DNA of 64,000 nt from assembly GCF_900129025.1 (NCBI RefSeq), contig NZ_FQUM01000003.1:248001-312000 (forward strand). The letters run 5' to 3'. A model generated the notes under the pieces. The model had not been told where the DNA came from. It saw only the letters and a list, made by a program, of their open reading frames with translations, and searched no databases. Below, piece by piece: positions 27,062 through 35,269 of this stretch. The stretch comes from Mariniphaga anaerophila (GTDB lineage Bacteria > Bacteroidota > Bacteroidia > Bacteroidales > Prolixibacteraceae). Position numbers and translations under genes: made by a program. Position 1 is the stretch's first letter; each line of letters starts with the position of its first letter.

Positions 27062-28404
27062 TATTGCAACTCTCTTATTTTAATACTTCTGAAATGTACC
27101 TCATCATTGTGATCCTGGAAGTATATAGGCCACTGGTCTGCCATTGCAAAACCTTCTTTATCTGCAAACTTACTGCCGGCAACCAGCTTTTTAAATTCGT
27201 CGCTTCCCCTTGTAAACTCAACAACTTTTCGTCCGTTGAGCCAGTGCTCAGCCCTGTTGTCGGGATAAACAACAATGCGCCCGCGGTTCCATTCGCCGGG
27301 CCCTTTGATGTAACGTTTTTCTTTTTGGGCAGGAATTAAATCGTACAACGAAGCCAGCGTACGGTTCCCGTTTATTCCATTTTTCGCATCAGGGTGATTC
27401 TCGTCGTCGAGAATTTGGTATTCAAGCCCTACAGAAGGGCCGTTATTTCCAAGGCAGTATTTTACTCCGCTGTTGGCACCTTCGGTAAACATAAAATCAA
27501 ATTTTAGCTCGAACGGACCAAACTGCTCCTTCGTAACAATACTTCCGCCTTTTTTTTCAGGATCGCCACCGGAAGACAATACAATAAGCTCCCCATTTTT
27601 TACTTCCCAGCCTTTTGAAGGGAATTCATCTTCCTCTGCACTTTTGAAGTTGTCGATAGATTTCCCGTCGAAAAGCAATTTAAAACCCTGTCCTTCTTCA
27701 GCTTTGCTTAAATTGTTCGGCAACATATTTACCACATAGATACCTTCGTCGGGAGAAGGTTGCAGATTTTCAGTTTTTATGCGAATGTTCCGCCACTTGA
27801 TTTGCCGGTTGGCCATTGATTCATCGCGAATGGAATGAACCTGCAAAGCAATAAAACCTTTTGGAGTCATATCATCAATAAGATGAGAAACCGGAACTCC
27901 GTTCAGCCATGTTTTTATTGAAGAGCCAATACACTCAATTCTGTAGTGGTTCCATTGGCCAGACTTGAATGCAGTTTTCGCATCCGGATTTAATTCGACC
28001 GGGTAAAGCCATCCCCGACGGGCTTCGTCGTAAATTCCTGCGCTCCACGCACGCTCAGAAGGGTCTACTTCGCATTGATAACCATGTACCCGCCCGTTCA
28101 TATAATCAGGCGAACTCTGACTACGAAATTGCATTCCTGAATTAAAATCGTCTACCAACAACATTTCGAGTTCGAGCACAAAGTCTGAATATTCCTGTTC
28201 TGTGCATAAAAATGAATTGGGAGTATTTGCAACGGTGGTGCCAACAATCATTCCATCAGCAGCCTCATATTTTGCTTCGCCATTCAGCTGTTTCCAGCCG
28301 GTTAGATCTTTACCGTTAAATAACTCTGTCCAGCCGTCATTTTTTGCACTGTTGCAACTACTCAAAATCAAAACCGCCAGAAAGAGATAAAGAACTTTGT
28401 TCAT
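27061..28404 (-). CDS. Tandem DUF1080 (3-keto-disaccharide hydrolase, PF06439) lipoprotein
   Basis: A 447-residue lipoprotein (LILSSC, Cys at residue 17) with two DUF1080 concanavalin-like domains. The first, about residues 25-210, begins WTELFNGKDLTGWKQLNG and includes NSGMQFRSQ. The second, about 228-445, begins FKLLFDGKSIDNF and includes ANSGVKYCLG. Most family members have one domain. PF06439 proteins hydrolyse 3-keto-disaccharides in Bacteroides trehalose metabolism; which domain is active here is not known. The longer frame to 28458 runs through the operator; the ATG at 28404 gives a clean lipoprotein signal. It is the first gene of its unit. Confidence 0.9.
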   Translation of the reverse strand: MNKVLYLFLAVLILSSCNSAKNDGWTELFNGKDLTGWKQLNGEAKYEAADGMIVGTTVANTPNSFLCTEQEYSDFVLELEMLLVDDFNSGMQFRSQSSPDYMNGRVHGYQCEVDPSERAWSAGIYDEARRGWLYPVELNPDAKTAFKSGQWNHYRIECIGSSIKTWLNGVPVSHLIDDMTPKGFIALQVHSIRDESMANRQIKWRNIRIKTENLQPSPDEGIYVVNMLPNNLSKAEEGQGFKLLFDGKSIDNFKSAEEDEFPSKGWEVKNGELIVLSSGGDPEKKGGSIVTKEQFGPFELKFDFMFTEGANSGVKYCLGNNGPSVGLEYQILDDENHPDAKNGINGNRTLASLYDLIPAQKEKRYIKGPGEWNRGRIVVYPDNRAEHWLNGRKVVEFTRGSDEFKKLVAGSKFADKEGFAMADQWPIYFQDHNDEVHFRSIKIRELQ

Positions 28405-28444
28405 AATTATTAGTTTTTTTATATGTTTTACTGCAAATACGTTA

Positions 28445-28460
28445 CCGTGTTCGCACACGG
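28445..28460. promoter_or_regulatory. LacI-type operator palindrome, copy 2
   Basis: Identical to the palindrome at 24332-24347 in all 16 bases and in the same orientation to its gene. It lies 40 bases before the DUF1080 start. On the minus strand TAAATTTG, a full match to the -7 consensus TAnnTTTG, sits 6 bases upstream of it, so it overlaps the expected transcription start. Confidence 0.8.
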
Positions 28461-28541
28461 ACTATACAAATTTAATTATTTTTTAGTTTGCATCATGGTG
28501 TTCTACAACAGAAAAGCAGAACGCTTTTTCACCTTTCAACG

Positions 28542-28592
28542 TACAAAAAAAACAACATTGTCCTGCTACTCCTAAAACATAGCAGGACAATG
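28542..28592 (-). terminator. Intrinsic terminator behind the susD remnant
   Basis: A perfect 13-bp stem, CATTGTCCTGCTA (28556-28568) with TAGCAGGACAATG (28580-28592), and an 11-base loop. On the minus strand it is followed by TTGTTTTTTTT. The only coding trace upstream of it is the susD fossil, so it is probably that gene's old terminator. Confidence 0.85.
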
Positions 28593-28635
28593 TACTGATT
28601 ACAAAATAAGTATCAAGAACTGATTATCTAATCAT

Positions 28636-28701
28636 TTACTGATTATACCCCGGATTCTGTTCAATTACGGCCTCAATATTCAGGTCGATCTGGCTTTGCG
28701 G
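28636..28701 (-). pseudogene. Remnant of a susD 3' end (21 codons plus stop)
   Basis: Read on the minus strand the 22 codons give PQSQIDLNIEAVIEQNPGYN, then Gln and stop. This is the classic SusD C-terminus, as seen complete at the end of the PUL2 SusD (TEITLNPNLEQNPGW). Directly upstream in frame is a TAG at 28702-28704, and no further SusD-like sequence follows. The rest of the gene, and presumably a susC, has been lost. Its terminator survives just downstream. Confidence 0.75.
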
Positions 28702-28906
28702 CTATAAACTCCACCTGACCTTAGTTAGCGGTTCTGTGAAGTGGTTCATCGTTCCCAACAAATTTTAGTGCATAAAAAAACAAAGGTGAATGCAGCTGTC
28801 GGAATGCGTGTTCCAACAAAACATCGTTCTGCCCGTCGCCTTTGTTTTTTGCGCTATTGTATTGCATTTTCATTTTGAAAAAACGAAATTACAACATTGT
28901 AAGAAT
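28702..28906. other. Non-coding stretch beyond the susD remnant
   Basis: It contains the long-armed inverted repeat listed separately. Just before the susD remnant a minus-strand frame reads NHFTEPLTKVRWSL and stop, which I cannot assign; it may be the scar of the deletion or of an excised element. Confidence 0.4.
28772..28850 (-). terminator. Possible terminator of the S9 peptidase gene with a long loop
   Basis: AAAAAACAAAGGTG (28775-28788) pairs with CGCCTTTGTTTTTT (28837-28850) at 13 of 14 positions, with 48 bases between that may fold further. On the minus strand the stem ends in a run of seven T. It is nearly symmetric and could stop transcription from both sides. Confidence 0.5.
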
Positions 28907-31021
28907 TTATCCGTTGACTTTCCCCAGCAATTCAAAAATAAAAGCATATTCCAGCGCAGTATCTTCAATCCACTGAAAACGCCCGGATGCACCGCCATGC
29001 CCGTAATCCATATTAATATGAAAAAGAAGCAGGTTTTTGTCGGTTTTCATGTCGCGAAGTTTGGCCACCCATTTTGCAGGTTCCCAGTACTGCACCTGCG
29101 AATCGTGCAATCCGGTGCTTACAAACAACGCCGGATAATCTTTCCGTTCCACATTGTCGTACGGAGAATACGACAGCATGTAGTGATAGTATTTTTCGTT
29201 GTTAGGATTACCCCACTCGTCGTACTCGCTGGTGGTAAGCGGAATGGTTTCGTCGAGCATGGTAGTTACAATATCAACAAACGGCACATTGGCAATTACT
29301 CCGCGATACAAGTCGGGCCGCATATTTATGCAGGCGCCCATCAATAGTCCGCCGGCGCTTCCGCCTTTGGCAAACAGTTTTTTCTCGTTGGTGTAACCTT
29401 CGTTAATCAGGTGTTGTGCACAGTCGTTAAAATCGGTAAACGTATTCATTTTGTTCAGGAGCTTGCCATCTTCGTACCAGGACCGGCCATTAATCTGACC
29501 GCCACGAATATGTGCAATTGCATACACAAAACCGCGATCTAAAAGTGGCAAAATGGAAAGCCGGAAAGTAGGGTCGATGGTTATCCCGTACGAACCGTAA
29601 CCGTATATCAATGCAGGATTATCGCCGTTTTTTTCCAGTCCTTTGCGATAAACCAACGACATGGGAATCTGAGTTCCGTCGCCGGCCGTGGCATAAATTC
29701 GTTTGGTTTCGTAATTGTTTTTATCAAAACCGCCCAGAACTTCCTCCTCTTTCAGTAATACACGTTCTTTTGTTCTTAAATTGAACTCGAAAACTGAGTT
29801 TGGAGTTGTCAACGATGAATAATCGAACCGAAACCATTCGGTATCAAAATCCAGGTTAATGCCTCCGTAAACCGTATAAACATCTTCATCAAAATCGATA
29901 TAATACTCGTCTCCATTTTTCCACGGCATCACCCGCAGCCGGGTAATTCCACGGTCACGCTCCGAAACCACCAGGTAATTTTTCAGAATTTCAAAGTCAG
30001 AAAAATAAACGTTTTCACGATGAGGAATTACTTCCTGCCAATTGTCCTGCCCCGGATTGGCAACTGGCGCTTTAACCAGTTTAAAATTGAGGGCGTTCAG
30101 ATTGGTTCGAATGTAAAAATCGGTGCCGAAATGATCCACTGAATATTCCACTCCGCGTGAGCGGGGCTGAATAATTTCAAACTTCCCGCCGGGGTTGCCG
30201 GCATCCAAAAAACGACATTCGGAAGTGAGCGTGCTTTCACTTTCGATAATCAGGTATTTTTCAGACTTGGTTTTATAAATAGAAACCGAAAAAGTTTCAT
30301 CTTCTTCATAAAACACCTCAGTATCTTCTTCAAACGGAGTTCCGAGGATGTGTTTCATAATCCGCTCAGAGCGCAGGGTAACATCATCTTTCAAAACATA
30401 ATACAACGTTTTGTTGTCGTTGGCCCACACAATCCGCCCCGAAGTTAACGGAATGGCATCTTCAAGCATTTCACCGGTTTCCAGGTTTTTAATACGGATG
30501 GTGTATTTCCGGCGGCTTACTGTATCTTCACTAAAAGCCAACAGTTTGTTATCAGGGCTAACGGCAGTGCCACCCAGTTCAAAAAAATCGTAACCGGAGG
30601 CTGCCTGGTTTACATCGAGTATTGTTTCCTCGCCGGCATCGGGTATGTCCTTTTTCCGACAAATCAGAAAATATTCAGTTTCGGGTACGGTGCGGCTATA
30701 ATAATAGTAACCGTTTTTTTTGTAGGGAACAGATTCATCCTCCTGTTTTATTTTCGACTTAATTTCCTCAAAAATCTCATTCTGAAACGGTCGAGTGTGT
30801 TTCATCACTTTTTCAGTGTAGTTGTTTTCAACTTCAAGAAACTCTGTCACCTCGGGGTTTTCACGTTCTCGCAACCAGTAATAGTCATCTACCCGGGTAT
30901 GTCCGTGTTTCGTTATTTCCATCGGTACTTTTTTTGCTTTTGGCGGAGCGATTTTCTCCTTGATGTTACAACCTGTTAAAAATAAACAAAACACCAAAAA
31001 GTTTAAAATCAGTCTTTTCAT
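28907..31021 (-). CDS. S9A-family prolyl oligopeptidase / oligopeptidase B-like lipoprotein
   Basis: A 704-residue protein. Lipoprotein signal LFLTGC, then a seven-bladed propeller (about residues 70-430), then an alpha/beta-hydrolase domain. The nucleophile Ser is in KGGSAGGLLMG, the Asp in STGLHDSQVQYWEP, and the His in YGHGGASG. The order and spacing fit oligopeptidase B or prolyl oligopeptidase, which cleave short peptides; a lipid anchor suggests periplasmic or surface location. The frame extends to 31090, but the ATG at 31021 starts a clean lipoprotein signal and leaves an 88-base divergent promoter region to the symporter gene. Confidence 0.93.
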   Translation of the reverse strand: MKRLILNFLVFCLFLTGCNIKEKIAPPKAKKVPMEITKHGHTRVDDYYWLRERENPEVTEFLEVENNYTEKVMKHTRPFQNEIFEEIKSKIKQEDESVPYKKNGYYYYSRTVPETEYFLICRKKDIPDAGEETILDVNQAASGYDFFELGGTAVSPDNKLLAFSEDTVSRRKYTIRIKNLETGEMLEDAIPLTSGRIVWANDNKTLYYVLKDDVTLRSERIMKHILGTPFEEDTEVFYEEDETFSVSIYKTKSEKYLIIESESTLTSECRFLDAGNPGGKFEIIQPRSRGVEYSVDHFGTDFYIRTNLNALNFKLVKAPVANPGQDNWQEVIPHRENVYFSDFEILKNYLVVSERDRGITRLRVMPWKNGDEYYIDFDEDVYTVYGGINLDFDTEWFRFDYSSLTTPNSVFEFNLRTKERVLLKEEEVLGGFDKNNYETKRIYATAGDGTQIPMSLVYRKGLEKNGDNPALIYGYGSYGITIDPTFRLSILPLLDRGFVYAIAHIRGGQINGRSWYEDGKLLNKMNTFTDFNDCAQHLINEGYTNEKKLFAKGGSAGGLLMGACINMRPDLYRGVIANVPFVDIVTTMLDETIPLTTSEYDEWGNPNNEKYYHYMLSYSPYDNVERKDYPALFVSTGLHDSQVQYWEPAKWVAKLRDMKTDKNLLLFHINMDYGHGGASGRFQWIEDTALEYAFIFELLGKVNG

Positions 31022-31109
31022 ATCTGGGTATTCTTTTAATAACTTAGCGAAAATACAATATTGGCCCAGATTTTCCGATATTTGCTGCAATTATCTCAAC
31101 GAGATTTAC

Positions 31110-32441
31110 ATGAACGACCCGATATATTTTGTAATCATATATTTTGCTTTTGTTTTATTGCTGGGGTTTTATTCCTGGTTTAAAATAAAAACGCCATCAG
31201 ACTATTACGTTGCCGGAAAGAATGCCCGTTTGGTGCCGGTTTCAGGAAGCTTGCTGGCGACGATTCTTGGCGGCTCTGCAATTTTGGGAACCATTGAGCT
31301 GAGCCAGAATATTGGCTGGGCAGCTTTATGGTTTTTGTTTTGCGCCGCGCTCGGATTATTTGTTTTGGCGCCTCTGGCCAGATATGTTAGTCGGTATGGC
31401 AAATATACATTGCCCGGGTTACTGGGACATTTTTTTGGAGAACGGGCACGTTTTATTTCATCGTTGGTAATTCCTCTGGCCTGGCTGGGAATTGTGGGAG
31501 CACAAATTATTGCGGCGGCCAAAATACTTACCGGACTGGGAATAATAGGCTATTCTGCTGCAGCAATTGTTGCCGGCACTGTTTTTATTATTTACACCCT
31601 TGTGGGCGGACAGGTCAGTATTTTAAAAACAGATACACTACAATCGGTTTTAATTATAACGGGGCTGGCGGCATTAACAATTTTTGCAGCAGAAACACCA
31701 ACTGCCGGCAGTCTGCCAAAACTAACCACCGGCGAATTGTTCAACGCCTCGTTTACAGGAATCGACCTGGTTATTCTGATTCTCACCTACTCGGTTACCT
31801 TTGTGGTGGGGCCCGACATTTACTCCCGGGTGTTTTGTGCCAAAGACGAAAAAACAGCCACACGCAGCGTACTAATTGTTGCAGTTATTCTGATTCCGAT
31901 CTCCTTCGGATTAACGTTTCTGGGCATTTATTCCAGTGCAACCGGAAGCCGGGAAATTATGTCGTTTGCACAACATCTGCTGCCCAACTGGTTTTACGGA
32001 TTGTTTGTGGCCGCGCTGCTTTCGGCGGTGATGTCTTCTGCCGACACCACATTACTCACTTCTTCGCTCATTCTCAGCGAACTTTTTCATCCTGATATGG
32101 AAGACAAAAAAGCTTTTCGCCTTACTCGTATTCTGATTGTGGTGCTTGGCTTTTTCAGTATAATTATTGCTCTTTTTGTGACTTCCATTTTACAGTCGCT
32201 GTTGCTGGCGCTCACATTTTTTTCAGGAGCATTTGTGGTGCCAATGCTGGCCGGCCTGCTAAGAATTAAAGTTGTAAAACCGCAACTCACCGCAGCCATT
32301 TTAGCAGGAGGATTTGTGGCTCTGGCAGGAAAACTCATCAATCTTTGGGGAAATCCACTGGCAGGAAATATTGTGATAATTTTTGCTTTTGCCGTGAACG
32401 GGATTCTTTTGTTTGTTGACTTGAAAAGAGACAGAAACTGA
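31110..32441 (+). CDS. Sodium:solute symporter family transporter
   Basis: A 443-residue polytopic protein with about 12-13 membrane segments. Family features are the N-terminal YYVAGKNARLVPVSGSLLAT, GSAILGTIEL, the central VGPDIYSRVFCAKDEKTATR and FVAALLSAVMSSADTTLL. It belongs to the SSS superfamily (proline, pantothenate and sugar transporters); the solute is not clear from sequence. The frame can be extended upstream to 30960, but that would overlap the divergent peptidase gene, and the ATG at 31110 starts directly before the first membrane segment. Its TGA abuts the stop of the next, convergent gene with no spacing. Confidence 0.92.
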   Translation: MNDPIYFVIIYFAFVLLLGFYSWFKIKTPSDYYVAGKNARLVPVSGSLLATILGGSAILGTIELSQNIGWAALWFLFCAALGLFVLAPLARYVSRYGKYTLPGLLGHFFGERARFISSLVIPLAWLGIVGAQIIAAAKILTGLGIIGYSAAAIVAGTVFIIYTLVGGQVSILKTDTLQSVLIITGLAALTIFAAETPTAGSLPKLTTGELFNASFTGIDLVILILTYSVTFVVGPDIYSRVFCAKDEKTATRSVLIVAVILIPISFGLTFLGIYSSATGSREIMSFAQHLLPNWFYGLFVAALLSAVMSSADTTLLTSSLILSELFHPDMEDKKAFRLTRILIVVLGFFSIIIALFVTSILQSLLLALTFFSGAFVVPMLAGLLRIKVVKPQLTAAILAGGFVALAGKLINLWGNPLAGNIVIIFAFAVNGILLFVDLKRDRN

Positions 32442-33386
32442 TTATCGCACTTTCAGTACAACCTTCCCTTTGGCATGCCCCTCTCCCATGTATTTAAACG
32501 CATCGGCACTTTCTTCCAACAAATAAACCCGGTCGACAACAGGTGTAATCTTTTGGTTGGCAACAAGCGACAGAATGAATTCCAAATCCTTAACTTCAGG
32601 TTTTGCCGCAAGAAAACGAATTTTCTTTGACCCTAACGACATAAACCAGCCAAATGCCATGGTTTTGAATATTTGAATTAAAGCTCCTCCTGATAAAACA
32701 TAAATACCGTTTTTATTCAGCATTCTTTTACAGGCTGACAAAGAATAATTCCCGTTAGCCGCGAGAATCAAATCGTAGGGCTCCTGTCCTTCTAAAAAAT
32801 TTTCTTTTGTATAATCAATAACCTTATCGGCACCCAACGACCGGGCCAGTTCAACATTTTCAGGGCCGCAAACTGCCGTTACTTTCGCTCCAAAATATTT
32901 TGCCAACTGCACGGCGAAAGTACCAACACCACCGCCACTGCCAATAATCAACACATTCTGCCCGTTTTTGATGGCTCCTTTGTTTCGTAACGCCTGCAGC
33001 GCTGTTACAGACGCCATGGGCAAAGCCGCTGCATTTTCGAAAGAGATACCTGCCGGCTTGCGAATTATGTACTTTTCGGGAACCGCCACGTATTCTGCCA
33101 TCCCGCCAAAGCCGCACCCCGACAAATCGGCAATCACCTCGTCTCCGGGTTTGAAAATTTGTACATTATTTCCGGTGGATTCTATTCTGCCTGCAATATC
33201 TGCCCCAAAGATCTTCTTTTTGGGCGCAATTCCCATCCGCATCATTCGGTAGTCAGCAGCGTTTAGTGCAACTGCCTCTACACGAATTAACACTTCACCG
33301 GCTGCAGGGACAGGCTCTTCAATCTCCTGGCAGACCAATTTCTTTTGGCGGTTCGTTTTGCTGTACAACACTGCTCTCATCGGCAT
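32442..33386 (-). CDS. Zinc-free MDR-superfamily NAD(P)-dependent oxidoreductase (quinone oxidoreductase-like)
   Basis: A 314-residue protein. The N-terminal GroES-like domain has EVLIRVEAVALNAADYRMM and FGADIAGRIESTG. The Rossmann domain has NVLIIGSGGGVGTFAVQLAK, and the C-terminus the family's GHAKGKVVLKV. The zinc-binding Cys/His set of alcohol dehydrogenases is absent, as in quinone and enone reductases. No signal peptide. The gene stands alone, convergent with the symporter. Two close starts (ATG at 33386 and 33380) are possible. Confidence 0.9.
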   Translation of the reverse strand: MPMRAVLYSKTNRQKKLVCQEIEEPVPAAGEVLIRVEAVALNAADYRMMRMGIAPKKKIFGADIAGRIESTGNNVQIFKPGDEVIADLSGCGFGGMAEYVAVPEKYIIRKPAGISFENAAALPMASVTALQALRNKGAIKNGQNVLIIGSGGGVGTFAVQLAKYFGAKVTAVCGPENVELARSLGADKVIDYTKENFLEGQEPYDLILAANGNYSLSACKRMLNKNGIYVLSGGALIQIFKTMAFGWFMSLGSKKIRFLAAKPEVKDLEFILSLVANQKITPVVDRVYLLEESADAFKYMGEGHAKGKVVLKVR

Positions 33387-33530
33387 AATTAATTCATTGA
33401 TTTACAAAACTATCAACTTATAAAAAAACACGTTTTTGCAACTTCAAGAAGGTACGAAAAAATGAAACGTGTATTGCCTGTCTGCCTCCGGAGCACCGTC
33501 AAATTAATCAGAATTTAATTAAATACGGTT

Positions 33531-34385
33531 TTAAATTTTCTTGATCATCTCAAACTGCTTACCCTGAATATTTATATTTTTTTCGGCTAAAAAAGAAGTA
33601 ATTGAGTTACATGAAACATTAGTATTCAAAACTTTAATTTTATTACATTTATTGAGTTTCACCACTTCGCGAAGCAACAAACCCGCAACCCCTTTTCTTC
33701 GGTATTTCGGGTCAACTGCCAGTTGAGTAACATCGCCCGAAACGGGCTCAAAAACACAATACCCCAAAATTCTGTTTTCAGCAAAAGCACCGAGTATTAA
33801 AAACTCTCCCGGAACGCGCGTAATCGCCTCGCGGCTGTTTTGCCACGAAGGATAAAAATCTCCGAAGTCGGGAATTGAGGCCAGCTTTTCCACACTAATT
33901 TCCGCAATAGAACAAGGGAAAGCCTCACTTTTCAAATCTGTCCGTATTTCGGTATTTGACTGAATAAAAAAGTTGAATTCGCGGGTAATTTCGAACCCAA
34001 GATTTTTGTACACCGAAACTGCTTTTGTATTGTGCTGCAACACTTCCAGCAGATATTGTTTTATCTCCTTTTCTTTCAGGAAAGGAATGGAGTACTCAAA
34101 AATTTTGGTTGCCAAACCTTTTCCCCGGTGCTCTTTCAGAGTTCCTGTTCCTGTGTCATAAGCAGTCGGAACTCCATTAAACGTTCCTATTCCGTTAAAG
34201 GTAAAAGCAACAATCCGGTTGTTCGTGTTAAATGCGGCAAAAGACAAGCCGGGGTCGAAACCACGCCTTTTTAGCATGGCCTGCAACTGCTGTTTGTTCA
34301 GTTGTACCTCGTAGTCGGCAAAAGCCCGGCTGAACGCTTCAAAAAACGTATCAAATTCGATGTTCGCAAGTGACTTTATTTTCAT
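33531..34385 (-). CDS. Tandem-GNAT acetyltransferase
   Basis: A 284-residue cytoplasmic protein with two GNAT-type halves. The first (about 1-140) has the acetyl-CoA loop EHRGKGLATKIFEYS and YKNLGFE. The second (about 165-284) has TQLAVDPKYRRKGVAGLLL. Both loops keep the R/Q-x-x-G-x-G/A pattern, so both may bind acetyl-CoA. The acceptor substrate is unknown. It is a single gene with no obvious partners. Confidence 0.88.
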   Translation of the reverse strand: MKIKSLANIEFDTFFEAFSRAFADYEVQLNKQQLQAMLKRRGFDPGLSFAAFNTNNRIVAFTFNGIGTFNGVPTAYDTGTGTLKEHRGKGLATKIFEYSIPFLKEKEIKQYLLEVLQHNTKAVSVYKNLGFEITREFNFFIQSNTEIRTDLKSEAFPCSIAEISVEKLASIPDFGDFYPSWQNSREAITRVPGEFLILGAFAENRILGYCVFEPVSGDVTQLAVDPKYRRKGVAGLLLREVVKLNKCNKIKVLNTNVSCNSITSFLAEKNINIQGKQFEMIKKI

Positions 34386-34461
34386 CTGTTTCGGTAGTTT
34401 TCTTCTGTTTCAATTCAAAAAGGCTAAACACAATTTCTTGGCTCAAACACTTTTCTTTGTG

Positions 34462-34956
34462 CTAACTCAATACTGATATCCATATCGGCAAAAAAGCTAC
34501 TATCATAATTCCAATTGCCATTTGCCAGAAATAATTGGTTACAAAAAGTCCGCTCAGTAAAAGCAAAGCGTCATCAGTGTTCGATTCAATCTCTCCGCTG
34601 GTTGACGTCCCTCCATATTTTATTTTTGTCCCTTCTGCATCCACAACGTGCCATTTGGTGTTCCACAAATTGTCGTAAGCCCAACTAACCGATTTGTCAG
34701 GCAGTTCCAATGTAGCGTTGCTCATCCAGTTGCCGTATAAAATCCTTCCGACGACCTTATTTTCCCTGCTGTCAAAAATTTCAGTTTCCTGTTTCAAAAT
34801 GCCCTTTGTTCTGAATGTATATTTTTTGCCGTTCAACTCGCCGGAAGCTGTCTGAGCAAAATATTTACCCGTTAAAGCCCCTACAATTTTCTCGTTCGAA
34901 TATATTGAATAGGTGCTTGAGAAGAGTGCCTTTTTCCAGGTTAATCTAATTCTCAT
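34462..34956 (-). CDS. Hypothetical protein with C-terminal membrane segment
   Basis: A 164-residue protein. The first 125 residues are strand-rich with repeated turns (SIYSNEKIVGALTG, TEIFDSRENKVVGRI) and several Trp. They recall a small beta-barrel such as the scramblase/LURP-one fold, but the match is too weak to name. Residues about 128-162 form two close membrane spans or one long hairpin (LLLLSGLFVTNYFW, AIGIMIVAFLPIWISVL). There is no signal peptide. No functional neighbour helps. Confidence 0.65.
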   Translation of the reverse strand: MRIRLTWKKALFSSTYSIYSNEKIVGALTGKYFAQTASGELNGKKYTFRTKGILKQETEIFDSRENKVVGRILYGNWMSNATLELPDKSVSWAYDNLWNTKWHVVDAEGTKIKYGGTSTSGEIESNTDDALLLLSGLFVTNYFWQMAIGIMIVAFLPIWISVLS

Positions 34957-35269
34957 CTTTCAAAAATTATTTGTTATTTAAGGCATAAGATTTTTCTGTT
35001 CTTTACTAGTATTGAAAAGCGGCTGATTCATTACAGAAACAACAAAGATAAAAGAACTGCCTACAATTCTGAACCCCGTATCTCAACTAAAGCCCAAACA
35101 CTTACTTTTTCCCAGGGAAAAAAAATCTTCAACCGTAAAAAACTCCAAGGTATACTCCGGCTTCTCATGATTTAATTAAAGTGATTGAGATTAAAACTAT
35201 ATTTGTTTTAAATACATCTGTTTTATCAACGTCGACAATTTGGGAAAAGCAGAAAAGCGGAGGCAGAAA
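34957..35269. other. Divergent promoter region
   Basis: A 313-base AT-rich region between the start of the hypothetical protein (minus) and the omega-amidase gene (plus). A TATATTTG -7 element is listed separately. I see no coding capacity, riboswitch or strong hairpin. Confidence 0.5.
35198..35205 (+). promoter_or_regulatory. Putative -7 element of the omega-amidase gene
   Basis: TATATTTG fully matches the Bacteroidota -7 consensus TAnnTTTG and lies 64 bases before the ATG at 35270. No convincing -33 TTG was found at the usual distance. Confidence 0.4.

Noticed and set aside
28790-29347. Plus-strand open frame of 185 codons
   Set aside because: Most of it is antisense to the S9 peptidase gene, and the remainder covers the inverted repeat; no domain is visible.
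30960-31109. N-terminal extension of the symporter gene by 50 residues
   Set aside because: It would overlap the 5' end of the divergent peptidase gene, and the added residues are not membrane-like; the ATG at 31110 fits the family.
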